A DNA stretch of 64,000 bases from JAAYRQ01 sp035647235 (lineage in GTDB: Bacteria > Bacillota > Syntrophomonadia > Syntrophomonadales > Syntrophomonadaceae), in the NCBI GenBank assembly GCA_964514235.1, contig CAZEPV010000002.1:124001-188000 (forward strand). The letters are read 5' to 3'. Below, in pieces: positions 54,067 through 62,674 of this stretch. A program made the translations under genes and the position numbers. Position 1 is the first letter of the stretch, and each line of letters begins with the position of its first letter. The notes beneath the pieces were generated by a model. It was not told where the DNA came from, made no database searches, and worked only from the letters and a program-made list of their open reading frames with translations.

Positions 54067-57000
54067 GTGTCTAGAGACTTTTATAATTTTTTTTGTAAAC
54101 ATACTAACCAATCTTGTTCTGATAAATGGCTCCATAGCGAGCTTATAAAAGCTGAAGTGTTTAGCCATAGGGGATTATGGAGGATACATGTTGGCATATA
54201 TTCTCCTATCAATAAAAAAGAAATTAATATAGTTAAAAATAAATTACTAAAAAATTTTAATTTTTTAAATGATATTGAAATCATACCCATCCCCTGTGAA
54301 CCAGACTTAGTAAATGACATAATTAATCTACACCGGGATGAGCTATCATCCTCTTTCTTTTCCAACCAAGAAATCAAGAATCATATTATTTGGCAGGTCG
54401 ATGGCCTCAGAATAGATTTGCAAACTAAAGATGAGAAGGCATTTACATATCTTATAGAAAACAAAACATGTAACAAACTAGCTAATTGGCTATGGGAAGA
54501 ATATTTATTAAGGGTAATAGTCAGAGCTATCCATACGGACAATGTTAAGGTAGAAAAAAATGTGGAAAGATTTATCCCCAAAAAGGAAATAGAACTGATA
54601 GAAGGTATGCCTACTCCTGAATTAACCCCAAACAATCGCAGGAACACCAAAAGGGTCAAGCAGAATTCTTTGAGTTCTACAGTTAAATCCATGGAAATAT
54701 CTGATGTAGAAGAAGGTATGAGAAAGGCAGTAGTTGAAGGGGAGATATGGCATAAGGAGAATACCCAGCTAAGAGACGGTCGTTATGTTATTAGTTATTA
54801 TTTAACCGATTATCAAGATAGTATTATAGTAAAAAACTTTATAGATGATTATGCAGATGACCTTCTTCAAATTGGGGATTGGGTAAAGGTAGAAGGAAGC
54901 GTAAGGTATGATAACTATGTAGGTGAAGTTATTATATTTCTTAATTCCTACTTAATAGGTAAAAAACCCGAACGGCAAGATAAAAGCCCCCAAAAGCGGG
55001 TTGAATTGCATTTACATACCAAAATGAGTGCTATGGATGGCCTAACCGAAATAGATGCGGTAATTAAACGAGCAGCTAAATGGGGGCACCCAGCAATAGC
55101 TATTACCGATCACGGATGTATCCAGAGTTTTCCCCTAGCCTACCAAGCAGCCAGAAAATATAATATCAAAGTCATCTATGGTGTGGAAGCTTACCTAGTT
55201 AATAAAAATAAGAAGGAATCACCCTATCATATTATTTTACTAGCCCAAAACAAGGAAGGATTACAGAACTTATACAAGTTAGTCAGCATATCATACCTAG
55301 ATTATTTTTATCGTCATCCCAAGATTCCAAGGGATGTATTGGAGGAATATAGGGCAGGTATTATAGTAGGTTCAGCTTGTGAAGCAGGTGAACTGTACAA
55401 AGCATTTGTCAATAATCTAGACCCAGATGAAATTAAAAAAATTGCAACCTTTTATGATTATTTAGAAATCCAGCCTCTGCAAAATAATGATTTCTTAGTT
55501 AGGGATGGTCTCGTCAAGGATAAGGACGCTTTAAGGGAAATTAATCGGCAAATTCTAGCTTTAGGCGATGAATTGAATATACCTGTTGTGGCTACTAGTG
55601 ACGCACATTTTTTGGATCCCGAACATGAGATATATAGGCGTATCATTATGGCAGGGCAAGGATATAAAGATGTAGAAAATGAGCTACCCTTATATTTTAA
55701 AACAACCGAGGAAATGCTAAATGATTTTAGCTATTTAGGGGAAAATAATGCCCAAAAAGTAGTAATAGACAATTCTCTTTTAATCGCCCAAGAAATAGGG
55801 GAGATAAAACCTATTCCAGACGGATTTTATCCTCCGCAAATCGAAGGGGCGGCTGCAGATGTTAACCAACTTACTTGGGATCGAGCTTACGAGCTGTATG
55901 GGGCAAAACCACCTAAAATGGTGGCTGAACGGATAGAAAAAGAGTTGAATTCAATTACTAGCCATGGCTTTAGCGTTTTATATTTGATTGCCCATAAATT
56001 AGTTAAGAAATCTAATGAAGATGGCTACTTAGTAGGTTCTAGGGGGTCGGTAGGTTCATCATTAGTCGCTTATCTTACAGGTGTTACCGAAGTTAATCCT
56101 TTACCACCTCATTATAGGTGTCCAGAGTGTAAAGAAACAGAATTTATCCTTTCTACTTCCATTGGTTCAGGAGCTGATTTACCTAATAAGACTTGTGCAC
56201 ATTGTAATGTAGACTTAATTAAAGAAGGGTTTGACATACCCTTTGAGACCTTTTTAGGTTTTACTGGTGATAAGGTTCCAGACATAGATTTGAACTTTTC
56301 AGGTGAATACCAGAGTAAGGCCCACCAATATGTGGAGGAGTTATTTGGCAGTGCCAATGTCTATCGGGCAGGGACAGTATCTACCATAGCAGAAAAGACA
56401 GCATTTGGTTTTGTGAAAAAGTATATGGACGAACATGCTAGGAATATAAAAAAATCAGAGATAAATCGTTTGGTTAAAGGGATTACTGGGGTCAGAAGGA
56501 CTACGGGGCAGCATCCAGGGGGATTAATAGTAGTACCCCAGGATAAAAACATTTATGAATTTACCCCTCTACAATATCCAGCTGATAAAAAAGCTTCTGG
56601 TGTAATTACAACCCATTTTGAGTACCATGCTCTCGAAGATCAACTAGTAAAGCTCGATATATTAGGTCATGATGATCCTACGGTAATAAAAGAACTAGAG
56701 GACCTAACTGGGATTGATGCCACAACTATCAGCCTGAGCGAAGCAAAAACAATGGACCTGTTTTCCTCGGTGGAACCTCTAGGCTTAGAGCCTAAAAATA
56801 TTAATTCCACTGTGGGTACTTTTGGGATTCCAGAATTCGGGACTAAATTTGTTAGGCAAATGCTAGAAACTACACGTCCCAAAACATTTGCCGAATTAGT
56901 TAGAATCAGTGGATTATCACATGGTACCGATGTTTGGTTAAACAATGCCCAATATTTGATAAAAAACCAGATAGCCGAATTAAGTCAAGTTATTTGTACT

Positions 57001-57702
57001 AGAGATGACATAATGACCTTTTTAATTTATAAGGGTATTGATAAAAAAATCGCCTTTAAAATTATGGAACAAGTTAGAAGGGGACGGGGCTTAACTAAGG
57101 AAGATGAAGAAATCATGCAGGACCATCAAGTTCCAACCTGGTATATAGAATCATGTAAAAAAATTAAATATATGTTTCCCAAGGCCCATGCTGTTGCCTA
57201 TGTAACCATGGCTTATCGGATTGCCTATTTTAAGGTTTATCATCCCCTAGCATTTTATGCCAGCTTCTTTAGCATTAGAGCAGAGGATTTCGATGCAGAA
57301 ACCATCTTGGCTGGTTATGAAAGGGTGAAAAACAAAATTCAAATAATAGAAAACGCTGGCTATGCAGCGAGCCCGAAGGATAAGAAACTTTTGCCTATAC
57401 TAGAAGTCGCTTTGGAAATGTATGCGAGGGGCTTTAATTTTTACCCAGTAGATATCACTTATTCATCTGCAAGTAAATTTATAATAAAGGATAATGGCTT
57501 GCTGCTCCCCTTTTCTGCCTTACCCAATGTAGGCGTAACTGCAGCACGGGGGATAGAAAATGCCATAAAAGAAGGGGAATTTGTCTCGGTAGAAGATTTC
57601 CAAGCCAAAACTAACTTAAATAAAACCGCCATGGACGTCCTGCGCAGATATGATTGTTTCAAGAATTTACCTGAAAGCACCCAAATTAGTCTTTTTGGTT
57701 AA
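54067..57702 (+). CDS. polC: DNA polymerase III alpha subunit, PolC type, lacking the exonuclease domain
   Basis: Main replicative polymerase of low-GC Gram-positives. N-terminal domain, OB fold (about 220-300), PHP domain beginning HLHTKMSAMDG at residues 315-325, a zinc site (CPECKETEF ... CAHC), and the catalytic palm with VPDIDLNFSGEYQSKAHQYV (Asp739 and Asp741). The fingers and thumb continue to the usual C-terminus. It is 1211 residues, about 220 shorter than Bacillus PolC (about 1437). The missing part is the DEDD 3'-5' exonuclease normally inserted within PHP: GVEAYLV (372-378) joins YHIILLAQN (387 on) through only eight residues. The frame is continuous, so this is not a frameshift. 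GTG start after a GGGGGGGG run. Confidence 0.96.
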   Translation: MSRDFYNFFCKHTNQSCSDKWLHSELIKAEVFSHRGLWRIHVGIYSPINKKEINIVKNKLLKNFNFLNDIEIIPIPCEPDLVNDIINLHRDELSSSFFSNQEIKNHIIWQVDGLRIDLQTKDEKAFTYLIENKTCNKLANWLWEEYLLRVIVRAIHTDNVKVEKNVERFIPKKEIELIEGMPTPELTPNNRRNTKRVKQNSLSSTVKSMEISDVEEGMRKAVVEGEIWHKENTQLRDGRYVISYYLTDYQDSIIVKNFIDDYADDLLQIGDWVKVEGSVRYDNYVGEVIIFLNSYLIGKKPERQDKSPQKRVELHLHTKMSAMDGLTEIDAVIKRAAKWGHPAIAITDHGCIQSFPLAYQAARKYNIKVIYGVEAYLVNKNKKESPYHIILLAQNKEGLQNLYKLVSISYLDYFYRHPKIPRDVLEEYRAGIIVGSACEAGELYKAFVNNLDPDEIKKIATFYDYLEIQPLQNNDFLVRDGLVKDKDALREINRQILALGDELNIPVVATSDAHFLDPEHEIYRRIIMAGQGYKDVENELPLYFKTTEEMLNDFSYLGENNAQKVVIDNSLLIAQEIGEIKPIPDGFYPPQIEGAAADVNQLTWDRAYELYGAKPPKMVAERIEKELNSITSHGFSVLYLIAHKLVKKSNEDGYLVGSRGSVGSSLVAYLTGVTEVNPLPPHYRCPECKETEFILSTSIGSGADLPNKTCAHCNVDLIKEGFDIPFETFLGFTGDKVPDIDLNFSGEYQSKAHQYVEELFGSANVYRAGTVSTIAEKTAFGFVKKYMDEHARNIKKSEINRLVKGITGVRRTTGQHPGGLIVVPQDKNIYEFTPLQYPADKKASGVITTHFEYHALEDQLVKLDILGHDDPTVIKELEDLTGIDATTISLSEAKTMDLFSSVEPLGLEPKNINSTVGTFGIPEFGTKFVRQMLETTRPKTFAELVRISGLSHGTDVWLNNAQYLIKNQIAELSQVICTRDDIMTFLIYKGIDKKIAFKIMEQVRRGRGLTKEDEEIMQDHQVPTWYIESCKKIKYMFPKAHAVAYVTMAYRIAYFKVYHPLAFYASFFSIRAEDFDAETILAGYERVKNKIQIIENAGYAASPKDKKLLPILEVALEMYARGFNFYPVDITYSSASKFIIKDNGLLLPFSALPNVGVTAARGIENAIKEGEFVSVEDFQAKTNLNKTAMDVLRRYDCFKNLPESTQISLFG

Positions 57703-57715
57703 AATAAAATGCCTT

Positions 57716-57752
57716 AATATAGCTGCAATTATGAATGTAGCTATATTTTTTT
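57716..57752 (+). terminator. Terminator after polC
   Basis: AATATAGCT(GCA) pairs with (TGT)AGCTATATT across an 8-nt loop, followed by T7. It ends the uppS-polC unit. Confidence 0.85.
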
Positions 57753-57771
57753 GCCTATTTTTAAATTACTA

Positions 57772-57800
57772 TTGTCATTACTTTAAGATTAGTATATAAT
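57772..57800 (+). promoter_or_regulatory. Vegetative promoter of the ABC/metallocofactor operon
   Basis: TTGTCA (57772-57777), a 17-nt spacer and TATAAT (57795-57800): near-consensus sigma-A. Leader of about 128 nt to the first gene. A short inverted repeat AGCAA-A-TTGCT lies at 57892-57902 in the leader and may be an operator. Confidence 0.7.
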
Positions 57801-57934
57801 GGCTCTAGTTAGTTCTTGTTAGTATGAGTTTGCTTTTATTAGGTATTTTTTCTCCAGGTTTCTTACTTCTAATTTTACTTTAAAATTATTTAGCAAATTG
57901 CTTAACAATTAATAGCATAGGGGAGGGCTAGGGA

Positions 57935-58618
57935 TTGTTTGGTTTAGAAAATATAGTATTAAATTACGGTGATTTAAGGGTTCTAGATCAATTTAACTTA
58001 ACTTGTGATGGTAAGGAATTTATAAGTTTATTCGGTCCATCTGGGGTGGGGAAGAGCAGCATACTAAATATCCTAGCTGGAATTATAAAACCCCAATCAG
58101 GAAAAATTAAGAGTAATAGCCAAAGGTTAGCTTATGTTTTCCAGGAACCTCGCTTGCTTCCCTGGTTTACTGTAAAACAAAACATGCAATTAGGTCTACA
58201 TAATTTAGGCTTAACTAATCGTCAACAAGAAGAACGCATCAATAGTTTATTACCTTTGCTGGGATTATCGGATTTTGCTGATTATTATCCTAGCCAACTA
58301 AGTGGTGGTATGAAACAAAGAGTATCAATAGGACGAGCATTTGCCATTCTACCAGATTTACTTCTTTTGGATGAACCCTTTTCAGCCCTAGATGAAAACT
58401 TAAAACAAGATATGCGTGAACTTTTGCATACCCTGCAGGAATGGCATCCCTGTACTAAAGTAATGGTAACTCATGATGTAAATGAAGCTATAAAGCTCAG
58501 CGACCGCATCGTAGTTTTAACTGGGAGTCCTTGTAGGATTGCCCTAAATATTTATCCCCAAACAGAAAACGAAGGGGAATTAGAGAAAATTTTATTAAGT
58601 GCGGCCGTATCTGCTTAA
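57935..58618 (+). CDS. NitT/TauT-family ABC transporter ATP-binding protein
   Basis: Cytoplasmic ATPase that powers the importer below. Walker A GPSGVGKS (34-41), Q-loop FQEPRLLPW, signature LSGGMKQR (122-129), Walker B LLLLDEPFSALDE (142-154), H-loop VTHDVNEAI. The ...EPRLLPW... Q-loop and VNEAI switch region are those of the SsuB/TauB/NrtD group. 227 residues. TTG start. First gene of the operon. Substrate cannot be read from the sequence. Confidence 0.92.
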   Translation: MFGLENIVLNYGDLRVLDQFNLTCDGKEFISLFGPSGVGKSSILNILAGIIKPQSGKIKSNSQRLAYVFQEPRLLPWFTVKQNMQLGLHNLGLTNRQQEERINSLLPLLGLSDFADYYPSQLSGGMKQRVSIGRAFAILPDLLLLDEPFSALDENLKQDMRELLHTLQEWHPCTKVMVTHDVNEAIKLSDRIVVLTGSPCRIALNIYPQTENEGELEKILLSAAVSA

Positions 58619-58640
58619 AGCAAAATGAAGGGGTGGAGGA

Positions 58641-59651
58641 ATGGGAAGGAAAGCATTGTCACTGATTTTATTCTTGGTCATGGTGTTTTTTATGATGGGA
58701 TGTAATACAGATGGGGAAAGAAATTCTGCCCAGGATGTAATAGTAGGGGATGAAGTGGAGGAACTTAACTTGTCAATAGGTGTGGCTCCTGGCCCCGCAT
58801 CATATCCGCTGGTATTATTGGCCGAAGAAAATCCAGGAATCGAACTCAAAACCTGGCAAAACATGGCCCAACTAACCTCAATGGTAACTACTAAGGAAAT
58901 ACAAATATGTGCTAGCCCTATAAGTAATGCCCTACTAACCTATAACAAAGGTTTTGATGTGCAATTGTCCATGGTCACAGTATGGGGAATGCTCTATGTG
59001 ATGAGTACAGATGCTAGTCTTTCCTCCCTGCAAGATTTAAAAGGTGAAGAAATTGTCATATCCGGTCAGGGCAATATAAACGATCTAATATTCCGCCATT
59101 TGTTAATTGAGAATGGCATGGATCCTGATACAGACCTTACTATTACCTATATGGATATGCCAGAAGCCTCATCACGTCTTGTAACTGGGGATTTAAAGCA
59201 TGCAGTTCTAAATGAACCCCACTCTAGCGTAGTTACCCTAAATGCACAAAAAAGCAATATTGATTTATTTCGGGTGTTAGATTTAACCGAGGAATGGAAC
59301 AAATTGCCTGGCCAGGAAGATATCCGCTTGCCGATGGCTGGCATTGTAGTAGTCAAGGACGAAAAACTTACTGCTGAGGAATATGAAAATTTCGAAGCAC
59401 AGTACTTTGCAGCCTGTGAAAGGGTTAATAGCAACCCCAAAGAAGTAGGATCCATAGTAGAAAAATATATTCCCTGGATGAAGGCAACAGCAGTTGCGGA
59501 ATCTACTAAGTATGCTAGGCTTAGACCACAAAAAGCTACAGAATGTCAAGCAGAAATTGAAGCATTTTTCCAAGAACTCAGTAAAACTAATGATGTAAAA
59601 GCTTTTGGAGGGAAACTACCTGATGCAGGCTTCTATTATCAAGGAAGATAA
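58641..59651 (+). CDS. ABC transporter substrate-binding lipoprotein (NMT1/SsuA-like)
   Basis: N-terminal lipoprotein signal with lipobox MMGC, Cys21, then a type II periplasmic-binding fold (LSIGVAPGPASYPLVLLAEE; LQDLKGEEIVISGQGNINDLIFRHLL; VLNEPHSSVVTL). 336 residues. C-terminal LPDAGFYY is a conserved-looking end. Captures the operon's unknown substrate outside the cell. Overlaps the permease gene by 29 nt. Confidence 0.9.
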   Translation: MGRKALSLILFLVMVFFMMGCNTDGERNSAQDVIVGDEVEELNLSIGVAPGPASYPLVLLAEENPGIELKTWQNMAQLTSMVTTKEIQICASPISNALLTYNKGFDVQLSMVTVWGMLYVMSTDASLSSLQDLKGEEIVISGQGNINDLIFRHLLIENGMDPDTDLTITYMDMPEASSRLVTGDLKHAVLNEPHSSVVTLNAQKSNIDLFRVLDLTEEWNKLPGQEDIRLPMAGIVVVKDEKLTAEEYENFEAQYFAACERVNSNPKEVGSIVEKYIPWMKATAVAESTKYARLRPQKATECQAEIEAFFQELSKTNDVKAFGGKLPDAGFYYQGR

Positions 59652-60402
59652 AGAATATTTTTATTACTTATTAGGTGTATTACTGCTAGTATTTGGATGG
59701 CAAATATTATCTCTGATATACAATGAAGTAATTATTCCATCACCTGCAAAGACCTTTGAAGTGCTTTTATGGCTTATTAAGAGCGGTGAGTTACAAGAAA
59801 ACATAATTATTTCCTTTAAGCGCCAGCTTATTGGCTTGAGTTTAGGGGTAGTAGCTGGACTAGGAAGTGGCTTATTAGCGGGAAATTTTAAAAAACTAGA
59901 GCTTACATTGCAACCATTGATAAGTTTTCTTATGTCTATCCCAGCTATCGTATTTGTAGTAATGGCTATGGTTTGGTTCGGTATGGGTACTCAAGTAGCC
60001 ATATTTATAGTAGCAATTTTAGTATTTCCGATTATGTATATTAATACGGTGGAGGGTATAAAATCCATAGATCCCGAACTAATTCAAATGGTGAAGATAT
60101 ACAAATTACCTGTTCGTTATACAATTAGCCAAGTATATCTGCCTGGAATGTTACATGGTTTAATCGCTGGTTTTTCACTTTCCTTAGCCTCATCAGTACG
60201 CCTAACTGTAATGGCAGAATTGCTTGGGGCTCGGGAAGGGATAGGACAAAGGATAGCCATAGCCCGCGCTTATTTAGAAACGGATCAATTATTTGCTTGG
60301 ATTATAGTATTAATTACCGTCCTAATTGCTATGGAATACTTATTAATACGACCTTTAAAAAATTTAACTAGCCGTTGGCAAGATACAGCCAATAAATTAT
60401 AA
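59623..60402 (+). CDS. ABC transporter permease (NitT/TauT type)
   Basis: Six-helix inner-membrane subunit. ATG 59623 is chosen, 9 nt after GGAGGG. Hydrophobic helices starting YFYYLLGVLLLVFGWQIL; EAA-type cytoplasmic loop around MVKIYKLPVRYTISQVYLPGML; AELLGAREGIGQRIAIARAYLETD is the family-typical end of the loop. 259 residues. Completes the three-gene importer. Confidence 0.92.
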   Translation: MQASIIKEDKEYFYYLLGVLLLVFGWQILSLIYNEVIIPSPAKTFEVLLWLIKSGELQENIIISFKRQLIGLSLGVVAGLGSGLLAGNFKKLELTLQPLISFLMSIPAIVFVVMAMVWFGMGTQVAIFIVAILVFPIMYINTVEGIKSIDPELIQMVKIYKLPVRYTISQVYLPGMLHGLIAGFSLSLASSVRLTVMAELLGAREGIGQRIAIARAYLETDQLFAWIIVLITVLIAMEYLLIRPLKNLTSRWQDTANKL

Positions 60403-60408
60403 AAAGGA

Positions 60409-61059
60409 ATGATAAAAATAGCTAATAAAGCCAGGGAATTCGATAAAATAGCTAGGGAAGTTTTTGCCCCTGCCTATCCTATCATTGCCAAACAGATATT
60501 AGAAAAAACACAAATTAAGCAAGGTTATTGCTTAGATATAGGATGTGGTAGTGGCTACTTGGGGCTAAATATAGCACAAAAAAGTAATCTCTATGTTTAT
60601 GCTATGGATAATGATCCCCAGGCACTGGAAATTCTAAAGGAAAATATCCAGCAACTAGGGCTTGGTGCTAGGGTAGAAGCACTGTCAGGAAATGTACATA
60701 ATATTCCTTTGGAAAATGATAGAGTCCAATTAATAATAAGCCGTGGTTCTATGTTTTCCTGGGAAGAGCCCCTAAGTGCTTTTAATGAGGTATACAGAGT
60801 CCTAGCTCCTAATGGCAAAGGCTATATTGGGGGTGGCTTTGCTACAGCCGAAATAAAAAAGCAAATAGATGAAGAAATGCTTAAAAGAAACCCGAACTGG
60901 TTAGTGCACCAAAACAAAAAGATTGGACCAAAACAGCCTGCAAAATGGCGGGAAACAATGCTTGAAACTAATATCCCCGAATTTGATATTATTCATAACC
61001 CAGTTGAAATGTGGATAGTTTTTGAAAAAGAAAGGGACTTGTTATGGAAAAGATTTTAA
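60409..61059 (+). CDS. Class I SAM-dependent methyltransferase
   Basis: Motif I LDIGCGSGYLG (42-52), acidic motif II AMDNDPQAL, and VQLIISRGSMFSWEEPLSAFNEVYRVLAPNGKGYI-type motif III/IV (short: SRGSMFSW). 216 residues, no membrane or signal segments. Seven nt behind the permease and overlapping the next gene by 16 nt, so firmly in the operon. It may modify the imported compound or a related metabolite; substrate unknown. Confidence 0.85.
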   Translation: MIKIANKAREFDKIAREVFAPAYPIIAKQILEKTQIKQGYCLDIGCGSGYLGLNIAQKSNLYVYAMDNDPQALEILKENIQQLGLGARVEALSGNVHNIPLENDRVQLIISRGSMFSWEEPLSAFNEVYRVLAPNGKGYIGGGFATAEIKKQIDEEMLKRNPNWLVHQNKKIGPKQPAKWRETMLETNIPEFDIIHNPVEMWIVFEKERDLLWKRF

Positions 61060-61895
61060 TCAATTGCCCACTGAATATTAATCGTTCCTTCACTCATATG
61101 ATAAAAGAATTTACAAAATCTGCCTATGACCAAGATGAATTTCAAGTTGTGCATGAACAACACCGTCTAGAGCATGATAGCACCCTGCTTAATGACTATG
61201 AATCTGGGAATCTCCCCGTTTTATATATCGGTATGGCTTTAGATTTCGCCCACCTAACCACTAGCGAAAAAGCAGATAATTTCGAGTCGATTCCGAGCTT
61301 TCCACTAGGTTCAGAGCTTACAGATATTGGATTTAGAGATAGTGGTGAACATTTCCAAGTATTTGCAGTGGTACCCTTTGCTACAATTTATAATAAAAAC
61401 ATAGTAAAGCATCCTCCGACCAAATGGTCGGATTTTCGTAACGAATACTATGCGGGTAAGATTAGGTTTCCAGTGCGGCAATTACCAGTTGCTCGTGTAA
61501 TTACTACAAATATACGGGATAAGGAGTTTTTGGATAATTGTGTTTTTGCAGGTAGTCCTATCGAGGTTGTAAATGCGGTAGATAAGGGAGAATATGAATT
61601 TGGTATGGTTAACCTCTCATTTTCTCGGGTATCTAGACATAAAAACACCCAGATTCTGTGGTTGGCAGAAGGATTATATTGTATGCCTCTAGTTATAGTG
61701 GTTAGAAAAGGCCAACTAGCTAAAGTGAGAAAAATTATTAATTATGTCTACTCGCGAGAAATCCAAGAATTTTTGGTGCAACAAAGCTTTATTCCTGCCC
61801 TAGCACAACTAGCTTGGCCTAGTATATTGCTAGAAAACAATAATAAGATAATCTGGGAGGGTTGGAATAATTTTTTGAGCAATCTTAATAATTAA
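61044..61895 (+). CDS. Signal-less periplasmic-binding-protein-like protein
   Basis: 283 residues with the two-lobed binding-protein look (ILINCPLNINRSFTHMIKEF; VFAVVPFATIYNKNIVKHPPTKWSDF; LPVARVITTNIRD; LVIVVRKGQLAKVRKIINYVYSREIQEFL). The PPTKWSDF region resembles the Fe3+/molybdate/polyamine-type binding proteins. There is no signal peptide or lipobox, so it should stay in the cytoplasm. It could be a sensor or intracellular carrier for the operon's ligand. Family not firmly recognised. Confidence 0.65.
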   Translation: MEKILINCPLNINRSFTHMIKEFTKSAYDQDEFQVVHEQHRLEHDSTLLNDYESGNLPVLYIGMALDFAHLTTSEKADNFESIPSFPLGSELTDIGFRDSGEHFQVFAVVPFATIYNKNIVKHPPTKWSDFRNEYYAGKIRFPVRQLPVARVITTNIRDKEFLDNCVFAGSPIEVVNAVDKGEYEFGMVNLSFSRVSRHKNTQILWLAEGLYCMPLVIVVRKGQLAKVRKIINYVYSREIQEFLVQQSFIPALAQLAWPSILLENNNKIIWEGWNNFLSNLNN

Positions 61896-61972
61896 TAAAA
61901 ACTAAATGCAGATATCCATTACTTTGAAAAGGTATAGACCATAATGGAAGTTTTTGTGGAGGAAGGGTGTAT

Positions 61973-62674
61973 ATGAAGGTAGTTATAATAACAGGTACTT
62001 CAGCATCGGGGAAAACCTCACTTATGTATCACGTTATAAAAGCATTGAAAAAGGCAGGAATAAAAACCGCAATTTGTAAAATTGATTGTTTAAATACTAC
62101 CGATGATGAAAAATATTCTGAATTAGGCGTCCCAGTTGCTTTAGGTTTGAGTGACTACATATGTCCAGATCACTACTATGTATCCAATTTAGAAGAAATT
62201 TTTAATTGGGCTGCTGAATTAAAATCGCAGGTGCTAGTAATAGAAACGGCTGGCCTGTGTAACAGATGTGCTCCAGCAGTAGAAGGCTGCTTGAATATTT
62301 GCGTATTAGATAATTTAAGTGGACTTGATATGCCAAGTAAAGTTGGGCCATTATTAACTACTGCAGACATAGCAGTTATAACTAAGGGGGATATTGTATC
62401 CCAAGCCGAGCGAGAAGTATTTAGGTATAGGCTGTCTAAAGTAAACCCACAGGCTCAGATACTTAATGCGAATGGGCTTACTGGACAAGGAACCAGCAAA
62501 ATCAAAGAAATAATAATGACCTGGTCAGATATAGAAGTTATGGAAGGAAGAACTCTAAAAGCCTCAATGCCAGCCGCAGTCTGTTCTTATTGTACAGGTG
62601 AACAATTAATAGGAAGCCAATATCAGATGGGTAATATAAGGAAGGAAATTAACTGGGGAAATAATCATGATTAA
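61973..62674 (+). CDS. Cysteine-rich P-loop GTPase (HypB/UreG/CobW-like)
   Basis: P-loop GTSASGKT (residues 8-15), DxxG-equivalent ETAGLCNRC, and guanine motif TKGD (137-140). Cysteines are grouped: C35/C39, C96-x2-C99, C106, C110 and a C-terminal C204-x2-C207. This is the layout of SIMIBI metallochaperone GTPases (HypB, UreG, CobW) that hand metals such as Ni to enzymes, but the exact cysteine spacing is not one I recognise. ATG 61973 (6 nt after AGGAAGG) is preferred to GTG 61967. 233 residues. Overlaps the next gene by 8 nt. Confidence 0.75.
   Translation: MKVVIITGTSASGKTSLMYHVIKALKKAGIKTAICKIDCLNTTDDEKYSELGVPVALGLSDYICPDHYYVSNLEEIFNWAAELKSQVLVIETAGLCNRCAPAVEGCLNICVLDNLSGLDMPSKVGPLLTTADIAVITKGDIVSQAEREVFRYRLSKVNPQAQILNANGLTGQGTSKIKEIIMTWSDIEVMEGRTLKASMPAAVCSYCTGEQLIGSQYQMGNIRKEINWGNNHD

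Noticed and set aside
55177..55240. Frameshift or pseudogene explanation for the short PolC
   Set aside because: The reading frame is continuous and both flanks keep PHP-domain sequence; a frameshift would not remove a whole domain so cleanly.
57801..57934. Known riboswitch (cobalamin, molybdenum or NiCo type) before the ABC operon
   Set aside because: I saw none of the conserved core sequences of these classes; only a short inverted repeat.
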